Shown here piece by piece: positions 1 through 7,270 of a stretch of 16,963 nucleotides of DNA. The number at the start of each line of letters is the position of its first letter. Position 1 is the stretch's first letter. Position numbers and translations under genes: made by a program. Below the pieces are notes generated by a model. The model saw nothing but the letters and a program-made list of their open reading frames with translations, searched no databases and had not been told where the DNA came from. Source of the stretch: an uncultured Bacillota bacterium (GTDB taxonomy: Bacteria; Bacillota; Limnochordia; Limnochordales; ZCTH02-B6); the NCBI GenBank assembly GCA_937916565.1, contig CALFSR010000055.1, positions 1 to 16,963 on the forward strand, written 5' to 3'.

Positions 1-2
1 CC

Positions 3-1103
3 GCCGCGGACCACAGCGGCTGGCCGCTGGCGGACAGCTCGCTGCTGGACGCGGGAAGCTGGCTCGACTGGGTCGGTCCCGCCCTGTGCCGGCACGCGGC
101 GGGTGCGCCTTTGCGGAAGCTGGCGGGCTGGACCCGGGAGCCGGCTGACCCGGCGGTCGCCGCTGATCCGTCCCTTTGGGCGGTGCATGTGTGGGACGCG
201 CCGCGGGTGGCAGCGTTGACGGTTTACGATGAAACGGCGGAACGACTGGATCCCGACTGGCGGGCTATCGCGGCTCTTCAGCCTCTCCCTGGAGTCGACG
301 ACGCCCCGGTCAGGCATGCGCTGGAACAGCGGATCCGGTGGCGTTATCCTTGGATGGAGCTCGCCGGCCGGCCGGCCAAGCAGAGCGTCAGTGAGCTCAA
401 GCGGCGCTGGGAAGAGGAACGAGAGGAGAGCGTCCCCGCGCTGCGCCTGCCGGTGCGCCTGGCGCGCCGGCCCCGGTTTCTCCAGACTACTGGACGGATG
501 TTGACCGCCATGGAGCGAGGCACGGCCGTCCATCTCGTGCTGCAGCACCTGAACTTGGACGCACCCTTGGACGCGGCCGGCGTGCGAGCGCAAGTCGCTG
601 CGATGACCGCCCGGGGGCTGCTGTCGCCCGAGCAGGCTGCGGCTGTCGACGCAGGCCAGATCGCCGGTTTCTTCGCATCGTCTCTGGGGCGGCGCCTCAA
701 GGATGAGGCAGGCAGCGTCCTCCGGGAGGTGCCTTTCACCTTGGCGCTGCCCGCCGGCGAGGTGTACCCCGACCTCCCGCCGGGGCTCGCCGAGGGAGAG
801 AGGGTAGTGGTCCAGGGTGTCATCGACTGCCTGCTTGTGACGGGGGCGAGCATCGTGCTGGTGGATTTCAAGACGGACGCCGTGGACGCCGAAGAGGTCG
901 CGGAGGCTGCCGGCCGTTACTTTGACCAGATGGCCCTTTACAGCCGCGCCGTGCGGGACATCTATGGCCACGCACCCAGCGAGGCGTACCTCGTCTTTCT
1001 CCAGGCCGGCAAAGTGATCCCCGTGCCCCGGGCGGCGCTAGGCCGGCTGCTTGGCGCCGGCGACGAACCGGGCGCCGGTCCGGTACGCCCCGATGCGCCA
1101 TGA
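3..1103 (+). CDS. addA: ATP-dependent helicase/nuclease subunit A, C-terminal part (5' end outside window)
   Basis: The reading frame is open from base 3 and ends at TGA 1101-1103, giving the last 366 residues of the large AddA subunit. AddAB unwinds and resects double-strand breaks until it meets a Chi site, feeding RecA-dependent repair in the cytoplasm. The visible part is the RecB-family nuclease domain: the GTAVH motif (catalytic His near visible residue 177), QGVID (Asp 275) and VDFKTD (Asp 288, Lys 290), followed by the FDQMALYS helix. Early text such as GSWLDWVGPAL also fits the AddA region before the nuclease domain. The helicase domain lies upstream of the window, where addB would be expected too. 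All nuclease residues are present, so the domain looks active. A RecB-family nuclease on another helicase is the only alternative. The 3' end overlaps the opposite-strand permease gene by 66 bases. Confidence 0.9.
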   Translation, partial: AADHSGWPLADSSLLDAGSWLDWVGPALCRHAAGAPLRKLAGWTREPADPAVAADPSLWAVHVWDAPRVAALTVYDETAERLDPDWRAIAALQPLPGVDDAPVRHALEQRIRWRYPWMELAGRPAKQSVSELKRRWEEEREESVPALRLPVRLARRPRFLQTTGRMLTAMERGTAVHLVLQHLNLDAPLDAAGVRAQVAAMTARGLLSPEQAAAVDAGQIAGFFASSLGRRLKDEAGSVLREVPFTLALPAGEVYPDLPPGLAEGERVVVQGVIDCLLVTGASIVLVDFKTDAVDAEEVAEAAGRYFDQMALYSRAVRDIYGHAPSEAYLVFLQAGKVIPVPRAALGRLLGAGDEPGAGPVRPDAP

Positions 1104-2279
1104 CGCCGCGCTCCCGATAAAGAGCAGAACCGCCGCAGCGACAAACGCGGGCGCGTGGTCGCCCAGATGCTCAAAGGCCCAACCTCCCATATACGAGCCG
1201 GCGGCGGCGCCGATCTGGTGGCCGAAGTACAATAGGCCATACAGCGTTCCCACGACCCGTGCGCCGTAGAGGTCGGCCGTAATCGCCGACGTCAATGCCG
1301 CGCTCCCGGCCCAGGCGAGACCGCCAACGGCCGCCGTCATGTACAACTCCCACTCCTGCCCGGCGGCAACCAGGGCCAGAAATCCGAGCCCCCGGACGAG
1401 GTAGATCAAGGCAAGGAACGCAGCCCTCCCGACCCGATCCGACAGTACGCCAAGGGCTAGCGTCCCGCCGATGCTGACAAGGCCGATGAGCCCGACGCCA
1501 AAGGAGGCGGTCATCGATCCGAAGCCGTGGTGCTCCAGCATCGGAACCCCGTGGGTGCCCATCAAATGCATGCTGAAGCCGCACGCGAACAGCCCGCAGG
1601 CGAGCAGCCAAAACGGTGCCGTGGCCAGCGCGGGCTGCCACGGAACAGCCGGTGAGGCGGCGTTGGCACTGCCGGAGGCGTCATCGCGGATCCAGCGCAG
1701 TACAAGGGGCAGTTGCAAGGCCAGGGCAAAGGCGGCGAAGACAAGGTACGTGGCGCGCCAGCCTACCGCGCCGATAAGCGCGGTGGAAACCGGCGTCATG
1801 ACCGCTATGCCGCCCATGCCGCCCGCCGACAGGAACATCATGGCCAATCCCCGCTGCCGGCGGAACCAGCGGCTAATCACCGGGCTGAGCGCGACTTGCC
1901 CGGTCGCGGCCAAGGCGAGCGACGCGATGCCCGCGAAGGAAAGAGTGAAAACGAGGGGAGAACGGGCGACCGCGACGAGGAGGAGGGCGGCCGCCATCAG
2001 CACCGTACCCGCCGCCGCCACCGCCCGGCTGCCCCAGCGGTCGGCGCAGCGGCCCGTGATCGGCAGGGCCAATCCAAATACGAGCATCGTCACGGCCACG
2101 ATGCCCGACAGCTCTGCCTGGGTGAAGCCGAATTCATCCACCAGCGGCCCCATGAACGGCCCGATGGCGAAGCGCAGGCCGGTCGATACGAGGGACACCA
2201 GGAACGCGACGGCCAAGATGGGCCAGTGCTGGGCAAGTTCGCTCCGCTCCGTGTCGCTGCTTGCGGCCTGGGCATCCAT
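1038..2279 (-). CDS. Major facilitator superfamily (MFS) transporter
   Basis: This is a 413-residue protein with about twelve hydrophobic segments, the usual size of an MFS permease. Residues 76-85 (GRCADRWGSR) form the MFS motif A loop between membrane segments 2 and 3, and a weaker copy (GVLSDRVGR) sits at the equivalent place in the second half. The C-terminal half contains YGLLYFGHQIGAAAGSYMGGW, a pattern I associate with monocarboxylate or oxalate/formate-type MFS carriers; the substrate cannot be read from sequence. The frame stays open to an upstream ATG at 2363. I prefer ATG 2279 because the preceding 28 residues look non-membrane and non-conserved, and GGAGG lies about 16 bases upstream of ATG 2279. 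It follows the flippase gene on the same strand after 165 bases and has a candidate operator (2341-2363) of its own. Confidence 0.85.
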   Translation of the reverse strand: MDAQAASSDTERSELAQHWPILAVAFLVSLVSTGLRFAIGPFMGPLVDEFGFTQAELSGIVAVTMLVFGLALPITGRCADRWGSRAVAAAGTVLMAAALLLVAVARSPLVFTLSFAGIASLALAATGQVALSPVISRWFRRQRGLAMMFLSAGGMGGIAVMTPVSTALIGAVGWRATYLVFAAFALALQLPLVLRWIRDDASGSANAASPAVPWQPALATAPFWLLACGLFACGFSMHLMGTHGVPMLEHHGFGSMTASFGVGLIGLVSIGGTLALGVLSDRVGRAAFLALIYLVRGLGFLALVAAGQEWELYMTAAVGGLAWAGSAALTSAITADLYGARVVGTLYGLLYFGHQIGAAAGSYMGGWAFEHLGDHAPAFVAAAVLLFIGSAASWRIGAYRTGARFVAGAKQPA

Positions 2280-2340
2280 GTCGGACGGCGGCACTCCTCC
2301 GGCGGTCTGGTCCAGGCAAGGGAGCCGGACCGCAAGAAAT

Positions 2341-2363
2341 TTTACGTCCAAGTCAGACGTCAA
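2341..2363. promoter_or_regulatory. Imperfect inverted repeat upstream of the MFS gene (candidate operator)
   Basis: The arms ACGTC (2344-2348) and GACGT (2356-2360) are perfect and separated by 7 bases; with one mismatch they extend to 8-base arms. On the minus strand the outer arm contains TTGACG (2358-2363), a good -35 hexamer, and TAAAAT follows at 2344-2339. The 13-base gap between these is too short for a normal promoter, so the true -10 is unresolved. The site lies 62-84 bases before the permease start, in a patch more A+T-rich than its surroundings. This fits a repressor site for the transporter, but the factor is unknown. Confidence 0.35.
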
Positions 2364-2405
2364 TGGGCCGACGAAAGGAATTCCGGACGCGGGGCCGGTT
2401 TCCCT

Positions 2406-2423
2406 GCTGCCTGCTCAGGCAGC
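2406..2423 (-). terminator. Hairpin after the flippase gene (possible weak terminator)
   Basis: GCTGCCTG and CAGGCAGC form a perfect dyad separated by 2 bases, which folds as a 7-pair stem with a 4-base loop. It lies 21 bases past the flippase stop codon on the minus strand. No T-rich tract follows on that strand, so this is at best a weak or factor-assisted terminator separating the flippase from the MFS gene. Confidence 0.25.
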
Positions 2424-2444
2424 CGAGGAGGCAGGGGCACGCCT

Positions 2445-3830
2445 CTACCGCCGCAGCCACCGCCAGCAAGCCCAGCCGTTGAGAGCGGCCGTCAAGGCGT
2501 AGTCGGCCACGATGGCCCACAACGCGCCTGCGATCCCTAGGGACGGGTCGGCGGTGAGGATGTAGATCAAGGCGAGGCGCACCGCGGTCGCGACGGCGAA
2601 CGTGCCCAGCACCAGCTGCGTCCGCCCCAGGGCGTACAGGACGGAAGCGAAGATGCTGGCTGGAAACGCAAAGGGGGCGGCGACGCCGGCGATGGCCACG
2701 AGGGGCGCGATGCCGGGCGCATCGTACAGGATCCGTGGGATCGCCGCCGGAAACAGGCGAAACGCGGCCAATGTGGCAATCCCCAGGGCGAAGGCGCCCG
2801 CCGTGGCCAGGAGGAAGCGTGCCCGCGCCCGTCCCGCTTGTCCTGCCGCCCACGCTTCGGCGATGGCAGGCGTGAGCACGGTGGCGACGGGAAACACGAG
2901 CAGCATGGGCAAGTAAAGAAGGGGCAGCACCATGCCGGTGAGCTGTCCATAGAGCTCCGTCGCCTCAGCCAGAGTCGCACCGGCCGCCATGAGCCGCCGG
3001 GGAATGAGCCCGACGTTGACCATCTGCGCCGCCGTGTTGACCATGGTTGCAACCCAGAGAGGCAGGCTGATGCCGAGGAGGGAGCGGGCGACGGGCAGGT
3101 AGTCCAGCGCCAAGAAGACCGGACCCCCGCCGGCGCGCGGGAAGGGAAACCGCAGGCGGCGCAAGTCCTGCCGCCGCCGGGGCCTCGACGGGGCGGACCA
3201 CGACCACCAGCCCGACAGCGCCATGGCGGTGACGAGGCCGGCCGCCTCACCTGCTCCCAGTCCCACCACGAGGGCCGCCGCGGCGTACTCCGCCCCGCGT
3301 GCCGCCCACAAGGCGAGGCAAGCGAGCACCACCGGCACTCGGGTCAGCTGTTCCACGACTTGGCCGGCGGCTGTGGAGCGCATGTTCTGGCACCCTTCCG
3401 CGAATCCCCGGAAGATGCCCGTCAGTGCCGATGGAACGATGGCCAAGGGCAAAAGCGCGATCAGAAGCCGAGTACGGCTGTCGGTAAAAAACTGGTGGGC
3501 GAGAAACGGCGCCGCCGCTGCCAGGCCAACCGTCGTAGCCGCCGTCATGGCGATAATCATTGCCGCCCCGACGCGCCGGGCCCGCTCGACACGGGCGATG
3601 TCCCCGCGGGCAAGCCCCTCAGCCGTGACCTGGGTTAATGCCACCGGAACGCGCAGCGTTGCCACGGTGGACGCCATCCGGTAGAGGGGCATGACCATTT
3701 GAAAGAGGCCGAGCGCCTCAGGTCCCGCCCAGCGGACGATGAGGATGCGGTAGACGGTGCCGATGGCCCGGGCAATGGCCCCGGAAGCCATCAGCATCAA
3801 GGCGCCCCGCAACAGCGGCCTCCGGCGCAC
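2445..3830 (-). CDS. SpoVB/MurJ-like polysaccharide flippase (MOP superfamily)
   Basis: This 461-residue integral membrane protein begins with RRRPLLRGALMLMASGAIARAIGTVYRI, the N-terminal signature shared by SpoVB and related Firmicutes flippases. Many hydrophobic segments follow, and an internal GIFRGFAEGCQNM stretch also fits the family. Members move lipid-linked oligosaccharides or peptidoglycan precursors across the membrane; SpoVB is needed for spore cortex synthesis in Bacillus subtilis. I chose GTG 3830 because GGGAGGG lies 10 bases upstream and the protein then starts exactly where the family does. The frame is open to 3926, but that extension is basic and not membrane-like. A cysteine-poor, arginine-rich loop (SAPSRPRRRQDLRRLRFPF) sits mid-protein. 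SpoVB, YtgP/MurJ-type and YabM-type paralogues cannot be told apart here, so I give no symbol. Confidence 0.85.
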   Translation of the reverse strand: MRRRPLLRGALMLMASGAIARAIGTVYRILIVRWAGPEALGLFQMVMPLYRMASTVATLRVPVALTQVTAEGLARGDIARVERARRVGAAMIIAMTAATTVGLAAAAPFLAHQFFTDSRTRLLIALLPLAIVPSALTGIFRGFAEGCQNMRSTAAGQVVEQLTRVPVVLACLALWAARGAEYAAAALVVGLGAGEAAGLVTAMALSGWWSWSAPSRPRRRQDLRRLRFPFPRAGGGPVFLALDYLPVARSLLGISLPLWVATMVNTAAQMVNVGLIPRRLMAAGATLAEATELYGQLTGMVLPLLYLPMLLVFPVATVLTPAIAEAWAAGQAGRARARFLLATAGAFALGIATLAAFRLFPAAIPRILYDAPGIAPLVAIAGVAAPFAFPASIFASVLYALGRTQLVLGTFAVATAVRLALIYILTADPSLGIAGALWAIVADYALTAALNGWACWRWLRR

Positions 3831-4000
3831 TGCGTTCCGTCCCTCCCGTCCGCTCACCCGCTGGTGCTCACAACAATCGGCCCAACCCCGGAGGCGGGCC
3901 GTCCGCCGGATCTCGTATGCCACCATATGGACCCGCCCGGGACGCTAGAACCTCCGGTCGCCGTCCGGGCGGCAGGACAGCGGCGCCTAGGCAGAGAACA

Positions 4001-4018
4001 CTTGCGCCAACCCGCAAG
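4001..4018 (+). promoter_or_regulatory. Hairpin overlapping the adenosine deaminase Shine-Dalgarno
   Basis: CTTGCG (4001-4006) and CGCAAG (4013-4018) are perfect inverted repeats with a 6-base loop. The second arm shares its last bases (AAG, 4016-4018) with the Shine-Dalgarno AAGGAGG (4016-4022). If the stem forms in the mRNA it would partly hide the ribosome binding site. Its role is inferred from position only. Confidence 0.35.
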
Positions 4019-4024
4019 GAGGCG

Positions 4025-5065
4025 ATGCCCTTGGATTGGCAATCGATGCCCAAGGTGGAGTTGCACCTGCACTTGGATGGTTCCGTGCGGCCGGCCACCG
4101 CCTGGGAGCTGCTTCAGGAGCGCCGGCGAACGGGGAGCCCGGCCGTCGAGCCGTACGCCGGCGTGGACAGCTTAGAGGCCGTTGCCGCGGCCATGCAAGT
4201 TCCCGACGACTGCCCGTCGCTGGCAGACTACCTGACCCGGTTTTCCCTCCCGCTGGCGCTGATGCAGGACGCGGCTTCCCTGGAACGGATTGCCTACGAG
4301 CTCGTGGCCGACGCGGCGCAAGAGCGCGTCGTGCATGTCGAGGTTCGCTTTGCCCCCGTGCTGCACACCAGGGAAGGCTTAAGCATGCGGGGCGCCGCGG
4401 AGGCGGTGCTCACGGGGCTCGCCCGGGGCGGGCGGGAGTTTGGCGTCACGACGGCACTCATCGCGTGCTGCATGCGCCACCGGTCCGCGGAGGACAACGT
4501 GGCCATGGTGCGGGCGATGGAACCGTTGCGGGGCGAGGGCGTGGTCGCGATCGACCTGGCGGGGGACGAAGCCGCGTTTCCCTGCCTGCTGCACCGGCAA
4601 CCTCTCACGCTGGCCCGGGAGATGGGCTTCCATGTCATCGTCCATGCGGGCGAGGCGAGCGGCGCGCAGGAGGTGCGGGACGCGGTCGAGGTTCTCGGCG
4701 CCGAGCGCGTCGGCCACGGCGTGCGGTTGCAGGAGGACGAAGCCTTGCTCAAGGAAGTTGCCGCCCGCGGCATAGCGCTGGAGATGTGCCCGACCAGCAA
4801 CGTGCAGACGAAAGCCGTCGCCCGTCTGGCCGACCACCCGCTGCGCCGTTACCTGCAGGCTGGTCTGGCGGTGACGGTCAACACGGACAACCGCACTGTG
4901 TCCAACACCACGATGAGCACCGAGTACGCGCGCATCGCCGGTGAGCTCGGGCTTACAGGCGAGGAGGCCCGGCGCACCGTATTCCATGCGGCCGAGGCCG
5001 CTTTCCTGCCCGCGGGCGAGAAACAGGCCCTCCGTGCGCGGCTCGAGGCAGCGCTTGGCGTCTGA
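4025..5065 (+). CDS. add: Adenosine deaminase
   Basis: This 346-residue cytoplasmic metalloenzyme hydrolyses adenosine (and deoxyadenosine) to inosine and ammonia in purine salvage. All family landmarks are present in order: the metal ligands His14 and His16 in ELHLHLDG, HVEVRFAP, HAGE at 207-210 (metal His and catalytic Glu), RVGHGV with His231, EMCPTSN, and VNTDNRTVSN with the metal Asp at 288. The residue after that Asp is Asn289, whereas the animal enzymes have a second Asp; I recall Asn in other bacterial members. Start choice: AAGGAGG ends only 2 bases before ATG 4025 but 8 bases before an in-frame TTG at 4031, so TTG may be the working start (344 residues). A longer frame back to 3917 is basic and unlike the family. 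It diverges from the flippase gene across a 194-base gap. Confidence 0.93.
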   Translation: MPLDWQSMPKVELHLHLDGSVRPATAWELLQERRRTGSPAVEPYAGVDSLEAVAAAMQVPDDCPSLADYLTRFSLPLALMQDAASLERIAYELVADAAQERVVHVEVRFAPVLHTREGLSMRGAAEAVLTGLARGGREFGVTTALIACCMRHRSAEDNVAMVRAMEPLRGEGVVAIDLAGDEAAFPCLLHRQPLTLAREMGFHVIVHAGEASGAQEVRDAVEVLGAERVGHGVRLQEDEALLKEVAARGIALEMCPTSNVQTKAVARLADHPLRRYLQAGLAVTVNTDNRTVSNTTMSTEYARIAGELGLTGEEARRTVFHAAEAAFLPAGEKQALRARLEAALGV

Positions 5066-5091
5066 CGCCGCACCGGCAGCTTCTTGTCCGG

Positions 5092-5119
5092 TTGACGGGC
5101 CCGCGCCGGGGCGTATAAT
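5092..5119 (+). promoter_or_regulatory. Sigma-A promoter for the unknown gene at 5200
   Basis: TTGACG (5092-5097) and a perfect TATAAT (5114-5119) are spaced by 16 bases. Transcription would start near 5126, leaving a leader of about 75 bases before ATG 5200. It is one of the two best promoters in the window and uncouples this gene from the adenosine deaminase gene that ends at 5065. Confidence 0.8.
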
Positions 5120-5128
5120 GATGCTACA

Positions 5129-5170
5129 CTTCCCCGGCGCGGCGGTGCGCTTCCCGGCGCGGCGGCTGCG
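5129..5170 (+). repeat. Tandem 21-base direct repeat in the leader of the gene at 5200
   Basis: Two adjacent copies (5129-5149 and 5150-5170) share the core TTCCCCGGCGCGGCGG or TTCCCGGCGCGGCGG followed by a TGCG tail. They differ by one C gained in the CCC run of copy 1 and one C gained before the tail of copy 2. The pair fills most of the predicted untranslated leader between the promoter at 5092-5119 and the Shine-Dalgarno near 5180. It could be a replication-slippage duplication or a repeated binding site. Confidence 0.7.
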
Positions 5171-5199
5171 CCCAGGCGAGGAAAGGGGTGCGCCCGCCG

Positions 5200-6039
5200 A
5201 TGAAGGCGAAGGGCTCGGTGCATCTGACCGAAGCGGACCTTGATTTCCTGGTTCGCGCCGTGACCACGACCCGGACCGACTACGAGCGGGTCAAGGCCGT
5301 CGTCCGGGGCAAGGCCGACCTGCTCGCCGTCATGCTCGACGATGAACGGGTGTTTCATCGGCTCGTGGAGAGTCCCGCCGCTTTCCTCCGCGTCTCACCG
5401 TATTTTCTCTTCGCCGTCTTGTTGCGGCAGGCCCAGCGGGACTTGCGCGGCCGCGGGTTCACCATGGAAGCCAGCGCCCTGGGGACGCTGCCGGTCTTTG
5501 ACGCGGAGCGGGCGGCGCAGCTGCTCGAGGACGCCGACATCCGGGACTACATCGCCGGGATGCTGGCCGGTTTCACCCGCGTCGACCGGCACGAGGAGTT
5601 CGTGTGGGACGGGGAGGAGCTGCGCCGGGTCACCTGGAGCGATTTCACCGTGGAAGACCTGGAGGCCATGCTCGAGCTCACGGAGGAGGACGCGCGCTTT
5701 CCATTGTACCGGCGCCTTGGGGATCTGTGCCTGTTCCTGACGGGCATGTTTGCCGACTACCTGGTGGCCCGGGCCAGGAAGCCATCGGGACGCGGCGCCC
5801 GCGCACGGGGCGGGCGCCCCGAAGACATCGAGGCCTATGAGGAACTGGGCCGCCGTTGCTACCGGCGGGCCGCCGAAGCGGAGGCGGCGGCCAGGCTGGG
5901 GCTCGAAGACGTCCTCGCCCGGCTGGCCGACGGGTTTACGCTGGCCCGCAAACCGCTGGCCGTCATCGCTCAGCGGTACATCCCCTTGCATCGGCACCGC
6001 TGGTTTCCCGCGGGGCCTGCGCCGGTCCCGGGCGCGTAG
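5200..6039 (+). CDS. Unknown conserved-looking soluble protein (279 aa)
   Basis: I do not recognise the family. The 279-residue product has no signal peptide or membrane segment and reads as mostly helical. Residues 1-190 look like a compact domain with aromatic and acidic stretches (SPYFLFAVLLRQAQRDLRGRGF at 66-87; FVWDGEELRRVTWSDFTVEDLE at 134-155; YRRLGDLCLFLTGMFADYL at 170-188). A Gly/Arg-rich linker follows (about 193-207), then a second helical part with Cys220 and a histidine-rich end (PLHRHRW). The repeated helix pattern after the linker recalls a TPR-like fold, but no motif proves it. ATG 5200 is preceded by AGGAAAGGGG at about 11 bases; an in-frame GTG at 5188 lies on top of that Shine-Dalgarno and is less likely. 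Codon use matches the neighbours. Its own strong promoter suggests steady expression. It ends 18 bases before the convergent trpS stop. Confidence 0.8.
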   Translation: MKAKGSVHLTEADLDFLVRAVTTTRTDYERVKAVVRGKADLLAVMLDDERVFHRLVESPAAFLRVSPYFLFAVLLRQAQRDLRGRGFTMEASALGTLPVFDAERAAQLLEDADIRDYIAGMLAGFTRVDRHEEFVWDGEELRRVTWSDFTVEDLEAMLELTEEDARFPLYRRLGDLCLFLTGMFADYLVARARKPSGRGARARGGRPEDIEAYEELGRRCYRRAAEAEAAARLGLEDVLARLADGFTLARKPLAVIAQRYIPLHRHRWFPAGPAPVPGA

Positions 6040-6057
6040 ACCCAGGCAGGCCACCCC

Positions 6058-7053
6058 TCACGCGGGCGGCAAGACGAGCCCCGTCTTGGCCCGCACTTCC
6101 TCCATGGTGGCTTGGGCGATGGCCCGGGCCCGCTCCGCGCCGTGCGCCAGGATGTCCCGTAGTTCCTTGGGCCGTGCCATGAGCTCGAGGTACCGTTCCC
6201 GGATGGGGGCGAGTCCCTGCACCAGATCTTGCGCCAGTTGCTGCTTAAGCTCCACGTAACGCAAGGTGCCCTGCTCGTACGCCTCCCGGAACCTCGTCAC
6301 CGTCTCCGGAGACGAGAAGCTCTCCAGCAGCGTGAACAGGTTGGCTACACCCGGGCTCATGCCCTCGCCCCCGGGGCCTGTGTCCGTTACGGCGCGGCGC
6401 ACCAGGGCCTGGATCTCGTCCGCCGAGGCGGTCAGCGCCACGTAGCTGCCGGGCAGGCTCTTGGACATCTTGCGGGTCGGGTCATTGAGGGCCATCACCC
6501 GGGCCGCTTTGGTCAGGTGCGCCTGGGGCTCCGGGAACGTCTCGCCAAACAGGTAGTTGAAGCGCCGCGCCAGGTCGCGGCTGAGCTCCAAGTGCTGCAC
6601 CTGGTCTTCGCCGACGGGTACAAGGGCGGCCTTATACAGCAGGATGTCGGCCGCCTGCAGGATCGGGTAATTGAGCAGGCCGGCGTTGACGTTCTCCTTG
6701 TGCTGCCGGGCTTTGTCCTTGAACTGGGTCATCCGCTCGAGGCTGCCCAGGGGCGTAATGCAGTTCAGGATCCAGCACAGCTCGGTGTGCTCCCGCACGT
6801 GGGACTGCACGTACAGCACGCTGCGGTCGGGGTCGATGCCGCACCCAAGAAGGGTGGCGGCGGTGTTGAGCACGCGCCGGGGCAGCTCCCCCGCGTCATA
6901 GGGGATTGTCATCGCATGCAGGTCGACGATGCAAAAGACGCAGTCGTACCGGTCCTGCATGGCGACCCAGTTGCGGATCGCGCCCAGGTAGTTGCCGATA
7001 TGCAGCTCCCCGGTGGGCTGGATGCCGGAGAACACACGCGCCATCGCTTCCAT
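6058..7053 (-). CDS. trpS: Tryptophan--tRNA ligase (tryptophanyl-tRNA synthetase)
   Basis: This 331-residue class I synthetase charges tRNA-Trp with tryptophan, using ATP, for protein synthesis. Both nucleotide-binding signatures are intact: HIGN at 18-21 within FSGIQPTGELHIGNYLG, and KMSKS at 195-199 (RKMSKSLPGSY). Other family blocks are visible, including DLHAMTIPYD and VGEDQVQHLELSRDLARRFN. Its length equals the usual bacterial TrpS. ATG 7053 has GGAAAGGG 10 bases upstream; an in-frame ATG at 7044 would serve the AAGGG that lies just before 7053, so the start could be three codons later. The frame stays open to 7374, but that extension is low-complexity and runs into the divergent gene. 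I found no T-box leader (no AGGGTGGNACCGCG element) between 7054 and 7270, although trpS of many Firmicutes has one. A possible extended -10 (TGGTAAACT, minus strand, 7144-7136) lacks a good -35. Confidence 0.95.
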   Translation of the reverse strand: MEAMARVFSGIQPTGELHIGNYLGAIRNWVAMQDRYDCVFCIVDLHAMTIPYDAGELPRRVLNTAATLLGCGIDPDRSVLYVQSHVREHTELCWILNCITPLGSLERMTQFKDKARQHKENVNAGLLNYPILQAADILLYKAALVPVGEDQVQHLELSRDLARRFNYLFGETFPEPQAHLTKAARVMALNDPTRKMSKSLPGSYVALTASADEIQALVRRAVTDTGPGGEGMSPGVANLFTLLESFSSPETVTRFREAYEQGTLRYVELKQQLAQDLVQGLAPIRERYLELMARPKELRDILAHGAERARAIAQATMEEVRAKTGLVLPPA

Positions 7054-7270
7054 GTCCCTTGGTCCCTTTCCGTTCGTATTGTCGCCGGTTGGCCGCTGGC
7101 CTGCTGGTCGTCGTTCCCAGGCGGTTCTTCGGTCCAGTTTACCATAGCCCCCGCCCTCCGGGAAGCGGCTGCCGGTGCCGAGCGGGGAAGGGGAAGCCGG
7201 GGACGCTATGGAAGCTGTGTACGGGGCGCCCCGGGCTGGGCGCGGGACACTCGCCTGCGGAGGGATCCCG

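Noticed and set aside
1471..2540. Plus-strand open frames opposite the MFS gene
   Set aside because: The minus strand encodes a typical 12-segment permease; the plus-strand products are Arg/Ala/Pro-rich without domains.
4886..4891. Asp-Asn instead of Asp-Asp at the adenosine deaminase active site
   Set aside because: Striking against the animal enzyme, but from memory this variant is common in bacterial adenosine deaminases, so it is not evidence for a new activity.
7054..7270. T-box or Trp attenuator in front of trpS
   Set aside because: No conserved T-box sequence, no specifier-loop context and no leader peptide with tandem Trp codons was found; the 217-base divergent gap is also short for a T-box plus promoter.
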